Of a stretch of 64,000 nucleotides of DNA, positions 43,023 through 52,579 are shown piece after piece. Origin of the DNA: Methylobacterium sp. J-090 (GTDB lineage: Bacteria; Pseudomonadota; Alphaproteobacteria; Rhizobiales; Beijerinckiaceae). The DNA lies in the NCBI RefSeq assembly GCF_022829345.1, contig NZ_JAKSXV010000070.1, positions 1 through 64,000 of the forward strand, in the 5' to 3' direction. How positions within the stretch are numbered: position 1 is the stretch's first letter; each line of letters begins with the position of its first letter. A program made the translations under genes and the position numbers. The notes under the pieces are model-generated. The model was not told the DNA's origin. It did not search any database and saw only the letters and a program-made list of their open reading frames with translations.

Positions 43023-44897
43023 ATGCCCGCACCCCGCCCCGATCCCGTCTCCGCCCCGCCGGGCGGCGCCCTCGCCGAACGCTTCGGTGCCCTGCGCCAC
43101 CTGCCGGCACTGGCCCGCCTCGTCTACGCGGCGAGCCCGCGCCTGCTGCCGACGAGCCTCGCCCTGCGGCTGGCCCGGGCGAGCCTGCCCGTCGGGATGC
43201 TCTACGTGGCGAAACTCATCCTCGACGCCATCGTGGCCGAGCACGCCCGGCCGCACCCCAGCGGCCTGGGATTCGAGGCCTGGCTGGTCGACCCGGCGCT
43301 CAGGCACCTCGCCGGCCTCGTCGGGCTCGAGTTCGGCCTCGCCATCCTGTCCGATCTCCTCGGCCGGGCGAGCAGCCTCGTCGACGGGATCGTCGCCGAC
43401 CGCTACGGCAACGCCGCCAGCCTGCGGCTCATGCGCCACGCCGCCGCCCTCGATCTCGCCCAGTTCGAGGACGCGGCCCAGCAGGACCGCCTGGAGCGGG
43501 CGCGCCGGCAGGTCACCGGCCGCTCGAACCTGCTGTTCGGGCTGTTCGGCCAGGGCCAGGACCTCATCACGCTCGTCGCCTTCGCCATCGGGCTCGCCGC
43601 CTACGCCCCCTGGCTCATCCTGCTGGTGGCCGCCGCGTTGATCCCGGCCTTCCTCAACGAGACCCACTTCAATCGCCAGGGCTATCGCCTCGCCTGGACC
43701 CGCACCCCGGAGCGGCGCCAGATCGACTACCTGCGGACCCTGGGCGCCAGCGTCGAATCGGCCAAGGAGGTGAAGCTGTTCGGCCTCAACGGCTACATCG
43801 CCGAGCGCTACGCGGTGCTCGCCGAGAAGCTCATCGCCGACAACCGCGACCTAGCGCTCCGCCGCGCCGCCTGGGGCGGCGGCTTCGCAGCGCTCGGGAG
43901 CCTCGCGTATTACGCCGCCTACGCCACTCTCGTCTGGCGCACGGCGGCCGGGCAGTTCTCCATCGGCGATCTCGCGTTCCTCGCCGGCTCGTTCCAGCGC
44001 CTGCGCGCCCTCATCGAGGGGTTGCTGCAGGGCGTCTCGCAGATCGCATCCGGAGCGCAGTACCTCGACGACCTGTTCGCGTTCTTCGCGCTCGTCCCGG
44101 CCATCCGCTCGCCGGCCTCCCCCGTGCCGTTCCCGAACCCCGTGACGCACGGCATCGTCTTTTCGGATGTGGGCTTCCGCTATCCGGGCACGGACATCTG
44201 GGCCGTGCGCCACCTCGACTTTCATCTCCGCGCCGGCGAGGTCCTGGCGCTGGTCGGCGAGAACGGCGCCGGCAAGACCACCATCGTCAAGCTGCTGACC
44301 CGCCTCTACGACCCGACGGAGGGGCGCGTCCTCCTCGATGGCCGCTCCCTCGCCGACTACGACCTCGACGACCTGCGCGGCCGCATCGGCGTGATCTTCC
44401 AGGATTTCGTGCGCTTCAACCTCACGGCCGGCCAGAACGTCGCCGTCGGCCGCATCGAGGCCCGCGACGATCCCGAGCGCGTCAGGCGCGCCGCCGGGCG
44501 GAGCCTCGCCGACGCGGTCATCGCCCGCCTGCCGCTCGCCTACGACCAGCCGCTGGGCAAGCTGTTCGCCGAGGGCGTCGATCTCTCGGGCGGCCAATGG
44601 CAGAAGATCGCCCTCAGCCGCGCCTACATGCGCGAGGCCGAGATCCTCATCCTCGACGAGCCGACGGCGGCGCTGGATGCGCGGGCCGAGTTCGAGGTAT
44701 TCCGGCGCTTTCGCGACCTCAGCCACGGCCGCACGGCGGTGCTCATCTCGCACCGCTTCTCGACGGTGCGCATGGCCGACCGCATTCTGGTGCTGGACGG
44801 CGGCCGGGTGCTCGAAGCCGGCACCCATGCGGAACTGCAGGCGAAGGGCGGGCGCTACGCTGAGCTGTTCGAGTTGCAGGCCGCCGGGTACCGTTGA
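43023..44897 (+). CDS. ABC transporter ATP-binding/permease fusion (exporter type)
   Basis: The 624-aa half-transporter has about six membrane helices in the first 340 residues. The nucleotide-binding domain carries Walker A GENGAGKTT, Q-loop FQDFVRF, signature LSGGQWQK, Walker B EILILDEPTAALD and switch ISHRFS. Such exporters move lipids, peptides or drugs out of the cell as dimers; substrate unknown. ATG 43023 (MPAPRPDP) was chosen; GTG 42948 in frame is an alternative. No accessory gene is adjacent. Confidence 0.9.
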   Translation: MPAPRPDPVSAPPGGALAERFGALRHLPALARLVYAASPRLLPTSLALRLARASLPVGMLYVAKLILDAIVAEHARPHPSGLGFEAWLVDPALRHLAGLVGLEFGLAILSDLLGRASSLVDGIVADRYGNAASLRLMRHAAALDLAQFEDAAQQDRLERARRQVTGRSNLLFGLFGQGQDLITLVAFAIGLAAYAPWLILLVAAALIPAFLNETHFNRQGYRLAWTRTPERRQIDYLRTLGASVESAKEVKLFGLNGYIAERYAVLAEKLIADNRDLALRRAAWGGGFAALGSLAYYAAYATLVWRTAAGQFSIGDLAFLAGSFQRLRALIEGLLQGVSQIASGAQYLDDLFAFFALVPAIRSPASPVPFPNPVTHGIVFSDVGFRYPGTDIWAVRHLDFHLRAGEVLALVGENGAGKTTIVKLLTRLYDPTEGRVLLDGRSLADYDLDDLRGRIGVIFQDFVRFNLTAGQNVAVGRIEARDDPERVRRAAGRSLADAVIARLPLAYDQPLGKLFAEGVDLSGGQWQKIALSRAYMREAEILILDEPTAALDARAEFEVFRRFRDLSHGRTAVLISHRFSTVRMADRILVLDGGRVLEAGTHAELQAKGGRYAELFELQAAGYR

Positions 44898-44913
44898 GGC
44901 CGTCGCGCCCGCG

Positions 44914-45363
44914 TCAGGCCCGCAGGCTCTCCAGGTGCGCCCGGTAATCCGGCGCGAGGGTGAGGCCGAGCGGGGCGTCCATCCCGGGCGGCGGGTTGCG
45001 TACGCAGGCTTCGAGATAGGTCATGGTGTCGAGGATCACCGCCTCGGTGAACGGCTTGGCGATCACCCCGGCCGCGCCCTCGAAATCGTCGGTGAAGCGC
45101 CGCGCGTTGGCGGTCACGAACACGAGCACCACGTCCGACTCGTCCCGCAGGGTCCGGACGATGTCGAGGCCGGACGAGCCGCCGCGCAGCTGGAGATCGA
45201 CGAACACGATGTCGGGACGGGTCTCCCGGGCCAAGCGGATCGCGTCCCCTGCCGTGGCGGCGGTGGCGACGACGGCGTGACCGCAATCCTCGAGCAGGAA
45301 TTCAAGCTGCATCAGGATGAGGGCCTCATCCTCGGCGATCAGGACCCGAAGGGGTTCGGTCAC
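44914..45363 (-). CDS. single-domain response regulator (LovR-like)
   Basis: The 149-aa receiver domain has acidic pocket residues E11/D12, phosphoacceptor D56 ([10 protein letters not shown]), T84 (FVTANA) and K103 (IAKPF). There is no output domain; a 35-residue tail follows. Its start overlaps the stop of the LOV kinase (ATGA at 45363-45360), so the pair is co-translated. A single-domain regulator beside a LOV HWE kinase matches the LovK/LovR arrangement of Caulobacter, which tunes the general stress response; equivalence here is inference. Confidence 0.93.
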   Translation of the reverse strand: MTEPLRVLIAEDEALILMQLEFLLEDCGHAVVATAATAGDAIRLARETRPDIVFVDLQLRGGSSGLDIVRTLRDESDVVLVFVTANARRFTDDFEGAAGVIAKPFTEAVILDTMTYLEACVRNPPPGMDAPLGLTLAPDYRAHLESLRA

Positions 45364-46493
45364 GTGGTCTCCCTGCTGCCGGCCGTTTCACGCGGCAGGC
45401 GGATGTCGATCCAGGTTCCCGGTGAAGGTCCGGTACCGGCCGGCTGCCAAGCGATACTCGCGTTCAACTGACGTGCCAAGCTTTCGATCAGCCGCTTGCC
45501 GAAGGAGCGATTGCCCAGAACCTCGCGCGGCATGCCGACCCCATCGTCGCTGATCCCGATCTCGAAGTAATTGCCGTCGGGTTTCACGGTGATCGAGAGA
45601 CGTCCCGGCCGCTCGTCGGGAAAGGCGTGCTTGAGGGCGTTGGTGATGAGTTCGTTCATGATCAGGGCGATGGGCGGCGCCTTCTCGACGGGCACCTCCA
45701 CCGCTTCGAGGTCGAAACGCAGGCGGATGCCCGTGCGGCCCGAGCCGCGCACGAGGTCGGAGGCGAGCTCGCGGGCGAATTCCGCCACATCGAAGCGCTG
45801 GACGTCCTGCGACTGGTACAGGCGCTTATGCACCGTGCCCAGCGCCTCGATCCGCGTCAGCATCGTCTTCATCGCCGCCCGCGCCGTCGGGTCGACGATG
45901 GCGCGGGTCTGCATGGTCAGGAGCGAAGCGATCATCTGGAGGTTGTTCTTCACCCGGTGGTCGACCTCGTGGACCAGCATGGTTTTCGCCGCCAGCGCCT
46001 CCGTCAGTTCCCGCGTCCGCTTGCCGACCTCGCGCTCGAAATGCTCCTTCTCGTTCTGGGTCCGCATCTGCGCATCGACCCGATCGGTGATGTCGAGCTG
46101 CGAGGCGAAGAAATAGAGCAGTTCGCCGGCCTCGTTGATCACCGGGCTCATGTAGAGCGCGTTCCAGAACGGCGTTTTGTCCTTGCGGTAGTTCAGGATG
46201 TCGATGGCGATGTCGCGCCGCGCCGCGACGGCTTCGCGGATCTGCCGCACGGCGCTGGGATCGGTGTCGGCCCCCTGCAGGAACCGGCAGTTGGTGCCCA
46301 TGATCTCGTTGCGCTCGTAGCCCGAGAGCCGGAGGAAGGCGTCGTTGACGAACACGATGGGGTTGTCGTCCCGGCGCGGGTCGGTGACGATCATCGCCAT
46401 GCGGGTCGCACGGATGGCGGCGGCGAAGGGATCGCCCTTGCCGTGCTCGACCATCAGGTCGTCCGTGAGGTGCCAGGCGTCGTCTCGTTCCAT
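45360..46493 (-). CDS. LOV-domain blue-light sensor histidine kinase (HWE/HisKA_2 type)
   Basis: The 377-aa cytoplasmic protein has an N-terminal LOV domain (residues about 20-135) with the flavin-adduct motif GTNCRFLQG (C69), [11 protein letters not shown] and the conserved glutamine in [11 protein letters not shown] coiled linker leads to HisKA_2 with phosphoacceptor H179 ([10 protein letters not shown]). The intact ATPase domain has [10 protein letters not shown] and ISDDGVGMP. Blue light should form a cysteinyl-FMN adduct and change kinase activity. It is the first gene of a two-gene unit with a single-domain response regulator and divergent from a patatin gene. Confidence 0.95.
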   Translation of the reverse strand: MERDDAWHLTDDLMVEHGKGDPFAAAIRATRMAMIVTDPRRDDNPIVFVNDAFLRLSGYERNEIMGTNCRFLQGADTDPSAVRQIREAVAARRDIAIDILNYRKDKTPFWNALYMSPVINEAGELLYFFASQLDITDRVDAQMRTQNEKEHFEREVGKRTRELTEALAAKTMLVHEVDHRVKNNLQMIASLLTMQTRAIVDPTARAAMKTMLTRIEALGTVHKRLYQSQDVQRFDVAEFARELASDLVRGSGRTGIRLRFDLEAVEVPVEKAPPIALIMNELITNALKHAFPDERPGRLSITVKPDGNYFEIGISDDGVGMPREVLGNRSFGKRLIESLARQLNASIAWQPAGTGPSPGTWIDIRLPRETAGSRETT

Positions 46494-46889
46494 CGTCCTG
46501 CCTTCTGACCTGCCGTCCCGGGCTTGCCGGATCCCTTCCGCGCCGTCCGGTTTCGCCCCGACACCGGACCCATCGCTGGGGCCTGCCGGTTTCGCGCCCG
46601 GTGCGGTGGCGCAGGTCGGGTTTTCGAGAATGGGGGCCGGTCCGGTTCGTAACCGTTGCCGTGCACCGCTTCAAATGCCGTGCGCGTGAAGAAGTTCAAA
46701 TCCCTCCGGGAATTGACGAAGACGCCGCCCGCCGGAGGCCCGTCCGTGACTTTGGAGCCCGGTTCGAAGCCTTGTCTGTGACCCCGATGCCACGCGTCGG
46801 CGCGGAAGACGGGACAGCGGGAACGCTCCAACGGCCAAGCTCGTTCTTTCGTGCTACGCATGTCCCCCGGGGTCGGGCAGTTTCAGGAA
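46494..46889. other. 396-bp divergent regulatory region
   Basis: It lies between the LOV kinase and patatin genes and contains the EcfG-like promoter at 46820-46845 facing the patatin gene. Apart from that I see no gene or repeat. Confidence 0.5.
46820..46845 (+). promoter_or_regulatory. EcfG-like general-stress promoter of the patatin gene
   Basis: GGAAC (46820-46824), 17-bp spacer, CGTT (46842-46845), fitting the alphaproteobacterial EcfG consensus GGAAC-N16/17-CGTT. The expected transcript start is about 46852-46855, some 35 nt before ATG 46890. Confidence 0.6.
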
Positions 46890-48080
46890 ATGTCGATGTC
46901 TCGTCGTCTCGGATGGTCGCGCGGCGTTCTCGCCCTCCTCGTCGCCGGTCAGCTCGGTGCCTGCGGCTCGACCCCCCGCGTCTCCTACACGGCGAGCGAG
47001 GCCGCCGCCGCCACGGTGCCGGGCATGGACCTCTCCGTGCGCGCCTACGCGGACGCGGCGGAGAAGACCTTCACCGAGATGGCCGCCCGGCCCGAGAACA
47101 AGAAGGTGCCGTTCGCCTACCTCGCCCTCTCGGGCGGCGGCGGCGACGGGGCCTACGGCGCCGGCATCCTCAATGGCTGGACGGAATCCGGCAAGCGCCC
47201 GGAATTCTCCCTGGTCTCGGGCGTCTCCACAGGCGCCCTCATCGCGCCCTTCGCGTTCGTCGGCCCGGAATACGACGCGGTCCTGAAGGACATCTACACC
47301 AGCGGCGTCGCCTCCACCCTGGTGCAGTCGCCGAGCGTCGCCAACGTGCTGTTCGGCTCCGGCCTGTTCGGCGACGGGCGCCTGCGCGGCCTCGTGCGCC
47401 GCTACGTCACGCCCGAGCTCCTGGCGGCGATCGCCATCCAGCACGCCAAGGGCCGCCGCCTCCTCGTGGTGACGACGAACCTCGATTCGCAGCGCGCCGT
47501 GATCTGGAACATGGGCGCCATCGCGGCCAATGGCGGCCCGACCGCCCTCGACCTGTTCGCCGACGTGCTGACCGCGTCGGCCAGCATCCCCGCGGTGTTC
47601 CCGCCCCAGCTCCTCGACGTGCAGGCGGAAGGCCGCGACTTCCAGGAGATGCACGTTGACGGCTCGGTGGTGACGCCGGTGTTCACCCTGCCGCAATCGT
47701 TTCTCCTGCGCGACGGGCGCTTCAAGGCCGGCGCCAAGTCGGACATCTACGTGATCATCAACGGGCGCCTGGAGCCGGAGTTCGACCTGGCGCAGAACAA
47801 CACCCTGTCCATCGTCGAGCGCGCGTTCACCACGGCAAGCCGCGCCCGCAGCCGCGCCACCATGGCGACAACCTACGCCTTCACCCGGGCCAACGGCATC
47901 GGCTTCAACCTGGCCTACATCGACGAATCGGCGCCCAACACCACCGCGGCGCGGGGCTTCGACACGGCCTACATGCGCAGCCTCTACCAGAGCGGCTACG
48001 AAGCCGGCCGCACCGGGACGTTCTGGCGCAAGAACGTGCCGACCTCGCCCCTGCTGAAGACCGTCGCCGAGGCGCGCTGA
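46890..48080 (+). CDS. patatin-like phospholipase lipoprotein
   Basis: The 396-aa protein has a lipoprotein signal peptide with lipobox LGAC. The oxyanion hole GGGGDGAYGAGIL, nucleophile elbow GVSTGA and catalytic Asp in VDGSV are complete. Patatin enzymes hydrolyse acyl esters of phospholipids; lipidation places it in the envelope. ATG 46890 (MSMSRR) was chosen over 46851 since the signal peptide starts there and the EcfG-like promoter would initiate around 46853. The promoter implies induction in the general stress response. Confidence 0.88.
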   Translation: MSMSRRLGWSRGVLALLVAGQLGACGSTPRVSYTASEAAAATVPGMDLSVRAYADAAEKTFTEMAARPENKKVPFAYLALSGGGGDGAYGAGILNGWTESGKRPEFSLVSGVSTGALIAPFAFVGPEYDAVLKDIYTSGVASTLVQSPSVANVLFGSGLFGDGRLRGLVRRYVTPELLAAIAIQHAKGRRLLVVTTNLDSQRAVIWNMGAIAANGGPTALDLFADVLTASASIPAVFPPQLLDVQAEGRDFQEMHVDGSVVTPVFTLPQSFLLRDGRFKAGAKSDIYVIINGRLEPEFDLAQNNTLSIVERAFTTASRARSRATMATTYAFTRANGIGFNLAYIDESAPNTTAARGFDTAYMRSLYQSGYEAGRTGTFWRKNVPTSPLLKTVAEAR

Positions 48081-48210
48081 CCGAGAGGGCCGCGCGACGA
48101 GGGCCACCCCTGCGGGCGCGGCTCTCGTGCTGCATGCTGCAATGCGGTAGGGGAGGTCTCCCCGTGGGTCGCTTCCTCGCCCGCGCCGTTCGCGTAGCCG
48201 TGGCCCCCGC

Positions 48211-49836
48211 ATGATCCAGATCGAAGACCTCACCTTCAGCGCCTGGGGCCGGCGCTTCTTCGATCGCGCCAGCGTCGCGATCCCGCCCGGCTCCAAGGTC
48301 GGCTTGGTCGGCCGCAACGGGGTGGGCAAGTCGACCCTGTTCAAGATCATCCTCGGCGAGTTCCAGCCCGATGGCGGCGCGATCCTGCTGCCGAAGACCG
48401 CCCGCGTGGCGAGCGTCGATCAGGAGCACCCGGCCACCCCCATCAGCCTCATCGACACGATTCTCGCCGCCGACACCGAGCGCGAGGCCCTGAATCTCGA
48501 ACTCGAGACCGCCGAGCCCGAGCGCATGGGCGAGATCTACGGCCGCCTCATCGAGATCGACGCCGACCGGGCCCCGGCGCGGGCCGGCGAGATCCTGGCC
48601 GGCCTCGGCTTCTCCGTCGCCGATCTCGAACGCCCCATGGCCGAGTTCTCCGGCGGCTGGCGCATGCGCGTGGCGCTCGCCGCCGCCCTCTTCGCCGAGC
48701 CCGACATGCTGCTCCTCGACGAGCCGACCAACTACCTCGATCTCGAAGGCGCCCTGTGGTTGGAGGCGCGGCTCAAGCGCTACCCGCACTCGGCCCTCAT
48801 CATCTCCCACGACCGCGAACTCCTGAACAATTCCGTCGATGCGATCCTGCACGTCGCGGGGGAAAAGCTCGAACTCTACACCGGCGGCTACGACGACTTC
48901 GAGAAGCGCCGGGCCGAGAAGGCGCGTTTGCAGGCCTCGACCAAGGTGAAGCAGGAAGCCGAGCGCGCCCACCTGCAGAGCTTCGTCGATCGCTTCAAGG
49001 CGTCCGCCTCCAAGGCCGCCCAGGCCCAGTCGCGCATGAAGCGGCTGGCCAAGATGGAGCCCATCGCCACCACCATCGAGGAGCACGTGGCGCCGTTCCA
49101 CCTGCCGTCGCCGAAGCGGCCCTTGGCCCCACCCCTGATGCACCTGACCGATGCCAGCATCGGCTACGGCGAGGACGCGCCAATCCTGCGCGACCTCAAC
49201 CTGACCCTCGACGTCGACGACCGCATCGGCCTGCTCGGCGTCAACGGCGCCGGCAAGTCCACCTTCGCCAAGATGGCGGCGGGCGCGCTGTCCGTGCGCG
49301 ACGGTCGGATGGTGCGGGAGGGCCGGGTGCAGGTCGGTTGGTTCCACCAGCACCAGATCGAGGCCATGGACCCGAAGGACACGCCGCTGGCCATCATCCG
49401 CCGCGAGCGGCCGGACGACAGCGAATCCGCGCGCCGGGCCAAGCTCGCGAGTTTCGGCCTCGCCTTCGACAAGCAGGAGACGACGGTCGACGCGCTCTCC
49501 GGCGGGGAGCGGGCCCGTCTGCTCCTGAACCTCGTGGCGATGCAGGCGCCGCACCTGCTCATCCTCGACGAGCCGACGAACCACCTCGACATCGACAGCC
49601 GACGCGCGCTCCTCGACGCGCTCAACGACTACGCCGGTGCGGTGATCCTCATCACCCACGACCGCTCGCTGATGGAGCTGGTGGCGGATCGGCTCTGGTT
49701 GGCGGCCGACAACACCGTCAAGCCGTTCGCTGGGGATATGGACGACTACGCCCGGTTCGTCCTCGACCGCACCCGGGCCGGCCAGCGCGCGCCGGGGCAG
49801 GGACGGGAGAAGAAGGGTAAGCGCAAGGCGGCGTGA
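48211..49836 (+). CDS. ABC-F family ATPase (ribosome-associated)
   Basis: The 541-aa protein has two ABC ATPase domains: Walker A GRNGVGKST and GVNGAGKST, signatures FSGGWRMRVA and LSGGERARLL, Walker B LLLDEPTNYLD and LILDEPTNHLD. They are joined by a charged P-site linker of about 70 residues (EKRRAEKARLQAST...RMKRLAKM). No membrane part. ABC-F proteins act on the ribosome (EttA, Uup, YheS, YbiT); the layout with a lysine-rich C-terminus is nearest YheS/Uup. Confidence 0.92.
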   Translation: MIQIEDLTFSAWGRRFFDRASVAIPPGSKVGLVGRNGVGKSTLFKIILGEFQPDGGAILLPKTARVASVDQEHPATPISLIDTILAADTEREALNLELETAEPERMGEIYGRLIEIDADRAPARAGEILAGLGFSVADLERPMAEFSGGWRMRVALAAALFAEPDMLLLDEPTNYLDLEGALWLEARLKRYPHSALIISHDRELLNNSVDAILHVAGEKLELYTGGYDDFEKRRAEKARLQASTKVKQEAERAHLQSFVDRFKASASKAAQAQSRMKRLAKMEPIATTIEEHVAPFHLPSPKRPLAPPLMHLTDASIGYGEDAPILRDLNLTLDVDDRIGLLGVNGAGKSTFAKMAAGALSVRDGRMVREGRVQVGWFHQHQIEAMDPKDTPLAIIRRERPDDSESARRAKLASFGLAFDKQETTVDALSGGERARLLLNLVAMQAPHLLILDEPTNHLDIDSRRALLDALNDYAGAVILITHDRSLMELVADRLWLAADNTVKPFAGDMDDYARFVLDRTRAGQRAPGQGREKKGKRKAA

Positions 49837-49927
49837 GCCGCTCGCCGCAGCGCCTTGCATGCCTGCCTTCTCACGCGGGAAAGGCCACGCCGCCGACCCG
49901 AAGGCCAGCGGCGCTCTGAGATCAAGA

Positions 49928-50056
49928 TTACTTGCGCAGCAGCTTGGTGACGAGGCGGCCGATGGGGCTGCTCGACTCGTAGTTGCGCTCGTCGCGCACC
50001 ACGGGGCGGTCTTCGTTGCCGAGGATCTTGGTGACGAGGCGTCCGATGAGGCTCAT
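49928..50056 (-). CDS. 42-aa protein with duplicated IGRLVTK motif
   Basis: The peptide begins MSLIGRLVTKILG and ends SSSPIGRLVTKLLRK, so an amphipathic IGRLVTK(I/L)L helix occurs at both ends around a charged centre (NEDRPVVRDERNYE). The two copies differ at silent positions (GGA versus GGC), which supports coding. An EcfG-like promoter (50112-50137) lies upstream in the right orientation. Possible membrane-surface or partner-binding peptide; family not recognised. Confidence 0.65.
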   Translation of the reverse strand: MSLIGRLVTKILGNEDRPVVRDERNYESSSPIGRLVTKLLRK

Positions 50057-50385
50057 GGCTGGCTCCGGGTCTGAGGGGAGCGCCGGCGATAACGGCGCAG
50101 CTTGTCCCATCAACACGCAGGGTCCGGCCCCTGTTCCGTGAATGGGCGAGGCTTGGAGTGCCTCGCAGAACGCCCGACCACCGCCGGTTCTCGTCTTCAG
50201 CGCCATCGACGGGACGATGGTCGCCATCGGGATCGTGTCGGTGGGGGCATCATGATCCCGGCCCCCGAGACGGTGGAGAGCGCCCGCCCGTCGTAGGCGG
50301 GGTCGAGGGGCATCTCCCCGCACGGTAAGTGGCCCGCTGCGTCTCCTGTCTCTCTCCTGGAGTTCGGACACCGGCCTGCCCCGAA
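50057..50385. other. 329-bp intergenic region
   Basis: It holds the EcfG-like promoter element at 50112-50137 for the 42-aa gene. The remaining open frames lack protein-like composition, so I see no further gene. Confidence 0.45.
50112..50137 (-). promoter_or_regulatory. EcfG-like promoter variant upstream of the 42-aa gene
   Basis: Read on the minus strand: GGAAC (50137-50133), 17-bp spacer, TGTT (50115-50112). The first base of the -10 element departs from CGTT but is the least constrained. The predicted start at about 50104 is 48 nt before the gene. Confidence 0.45.
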
Positions 50386-50595
50386 TCAGGGTGTCCGTTC
50401 CGACAGGTCCATCAGGCTCCGGGGCACTTCTGGATTGTGCCGCGCGGATTCGGGGTCCTGGGCGGCACTTTGAAGGAGGCGCGAGATTTTCACCCCATCG
50501 ACGATGCTCTTGTCGCTCAGGCAGTCGATCAAGACGCTGACGAGGTATTCCAGCGCAATGATGCGGGCCTCCATTTTCTCGGTCGATGCGCGCAT
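50386..50595 (-). CDS. small hypothetical coiled-coil protein
   Basis: A 69-aa protein with helical N-terminus MRASTEKMEARIIALEYLVSV containing heptad-like hydrophobic spacing, then LIDCLSDKSIVDGVKISRLL. RBS-like GGGAGAG precedes ATG 50595. Residue composition is protein-like on this strand only. Family not recognised. Confidence 0.6.
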   Translation of the reverse strand: MRASTEKMEARIIALEYLVSVLIDCLSDKSIVDGVKISRLLQSAAQDPESARHNPEVPRSLMDLSERTP

Positions 50596-50778
50596 TCGGA
50601 ATCTCTCCCTGACCTGAGGTGATCATGACCACCTCCGGCGTCCCATGGAGAGGATTTGTTTGCATAGCCCTCAGGACAGGGGCGCATCCCTTGATCCGAG
50701 ACGGGTGCGGCCGGCGGGACGACGGAAGTTGCCGCGATGCCCGGCCCGCGCTTCGGATCGGTGGAGAGCCCGGGAGGG

Positions 50779-52452
50779 CTACCGGAACAGGATGAGGGCT
50801 TTCGACAGGGTGATCCAGACGCCCCAGAGGATCGGGAGGCCGACGAGGGCCCAGGCCAAGGCGGCCCCGACGCTGAATCCGCCCCGCCCGATGCCCGGGC
50901 CGTCGGGGAGCGGACCCTTCGAGGCCGTCGGAGAAACGAGCCCCGCCTGGGCTGCCGCCACATCGGCCTCGCTCATGAACCAGCGCGGCGCGAGGGGCCG
51001 GATCAGCAGGTTGGCGACGAACCCGGCGGCGAGGAAGCCGGCCAGGACGTAGAGGGTGCGCCCGTAGAGATCGGCACCCTGCACGCCCGACGCCGCCTGG
51101 AACTCGCGGATCTTCGTGACGACGACGGGGCCGACGATGCCGGCGGTGGACCATGCGGTCAGCAGCCGGCCATGGATCGCGCCGACGAACTGGGTGCCGA
51201 ACACGTCCGCCAGATAGGCCGGGATGGTGGCGAACCCGCCGCCATACATCGAAAGGATCACGCAGAAGAACGCCACGAACAGGGCTTGCGACCCGAGATG
51301 CGCCGCCCAGGGCGCCGCCGCGTAGAGCGCGCAGCCCAGCGCGAAGAAAGTCGCGTAGGTCACCTTGCGGCCGATCCTGTCCGACATCGAGGCCCAGAAG
51401 AACCGCCCGAGGATGTTGAACAGCGACAGCAGGCCGACGAAGCCGGCCGCGATGGCGGCGATCTGCGCCTTCTGTGGCCCGTCGAGCCCGGCGAAGCCGA
51501 CGCCCGGCTGGCCGATCAATGCCCCGCCGAAGATCTCCTGCAGCATCGGGGAGGCCAGGGCCAGGACGCCGATGCCGGCGGAGACGTTGAGGCACAGCAC
51601 GGCCCAGAGCAGCCAGAACTGCACCGTCCTGTGGGCGTCGTCGAGGTGGACGTGCCCCGAGGCGATCATCGGGTTCTTCGAGGCGGGCGAAGTCCAGCCC
51701 TCCGGCTTCCAGCCGGCGGGCGGCACGCGGTAGCCGAAGGCGCCGCCGAGCATGAACAGGATGTAGCCGAGGCCCATCAGCGCCAGGGTCTGCCAGACCC
51801 CGGCCGTGTCGGTGGTCCTGAAGCTCTTGATCAGGGTGTCGGCGAGCGGCGAACCGATCATGGCGCCGCCGCCGAAGCCCATGATCGCCATGCCGGTGGC
51901 CATGCCGCGCCGGTCGGGGAACCACTTGATCAGGGTCGAGACCGGGGAGATGTAGCCGAGCCCGAGGCCGATGCCGCCGATCAGGCCCATGCCGAGCCAG
52001 ACCAGCCAGAGCTGGTGCAGGAAGACGCCGAGCGCGCCGATCAGGAATCCGCCGCCCCAGCAGAACGCGGCGGCGATGCCGGCCTTCCGCGGTCCGGCGC
52101 GCTCCAGCCAGCCGCCGAACAGGGCCGCCGAGAGGCCGAGCATGACGATGCCGATGGAGAACACCCAGACGAGGTCGCTGACGCGCCAGTCGCAGGTGGT
52201 GGTGAACAGCGCGGTGGCGATGCTCATGTCCGGGCAGGCGGCGGGCGCAGGCGCGCCGACGCTCAGCGCCCGGGAGAGCGGCATCCAGAACACGGACAGG
52301 CCGTAGGCCATGCCGATGCACAGGTGGATCGCGAGGGCGGCGGGGGGAACCAGCCAGCGGTTGAAGCCGGGCTTGGCGACGATGTGTTCGCGGGACAGGA
52401 ATCCCGGTCGGATCGTCGTGAACGAAGCGGCATCCGCGGTCCGAACCGTCAT
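50779..52452 (-). CDS. OFA family MFS transporter (oxalate/formate antiporter-like)
   Basis: The 557-aa protein has twelve predicted helices. MFS signatures include LGYISPVSTLIKWFPDRRGMATGMAIMGFGGGAMIG and the second-half loop GRFFWASMSDRIGRK. An internal insertion near residues 70-90 contains two cysteines (AACPDMS and TTCDW), and a large loop lies between helices 6 and 7. The OFA family includes OxlT. Being downstream of formate dehydrogenase on the same strand suggests uptake or exchange of formate or a related acid. Confidence 0.9.
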   Translation of the reverse strand: MTVRTADAASFTTIRPGFLSREHIVAKPGFNRWLVPPAALAIHLCIGMAYGLSVFWMPLSRALSVGAPAPAACPDMSIATALFTTTCDWRVSDLVWVFSIGIVMLGLSAALFGGWLERAGPRKAGIAAAFCWGGGFLIGALGVFLHQLWLVWLGMGLIGGIGLGLGYISPVSTLIKWFPDRRGMATGMAIMGFGGGAMIGSPLADTLIKSFRTTDTAGVWQTLALMGLGYILFMLGGAFGYRVPPAGWKPEGWTSPASKNPMIASGHVHLDDAHRTVQFWLLWAVLCLNVSAGIGVLALASPMLQEIFGGALIGQPGVGFAGLDGPQKAQIAAIAAGFVGLLSLFNILGRFFWASMSDRIGRKVTYATFFALGCALYAAAPWAAHLGSQALFVAFFCVILSMYGGGFATIPAYLADVFGTQFVGAIHGRLLTAWSTAGIVGPVVVTKIREFQAASGVQGADLYGRTLYVLAGFLAAGFVANLLIRPLAPRWFMSEADVAAAQAGLVSPTASKGPLPDGPGIGRGGFSVGAALAWALVGLPILWGVWITLSKALILFR

Positions 52453-52579
52453 CGTATCGTCCCCCCGCAGCGGCCATGGTTTGGGCCGTCTGGTTGTGTG
52501 GAGACCCTATGTCTTTTCTCGCGGCCGGTAACGGTGACGCGGGGACGATACACGGAGTCGTGATCGCCGAGACCAGGGA

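Noticed and set aside
47905..49860. 651-codon open frame opposite the ABC-F gene and part of the patatin gene
   Set aside because: Both plus-strand proteins show complete catalytic motifs; this frame crosses two genes and lacks any motif.
50102..50296. 64-codon plus-strand frame
   Set aside because: Arg/Gly/His-rich shadow composition and no RBS; it overlaps the better-supported EcfG-like element on the other strand.
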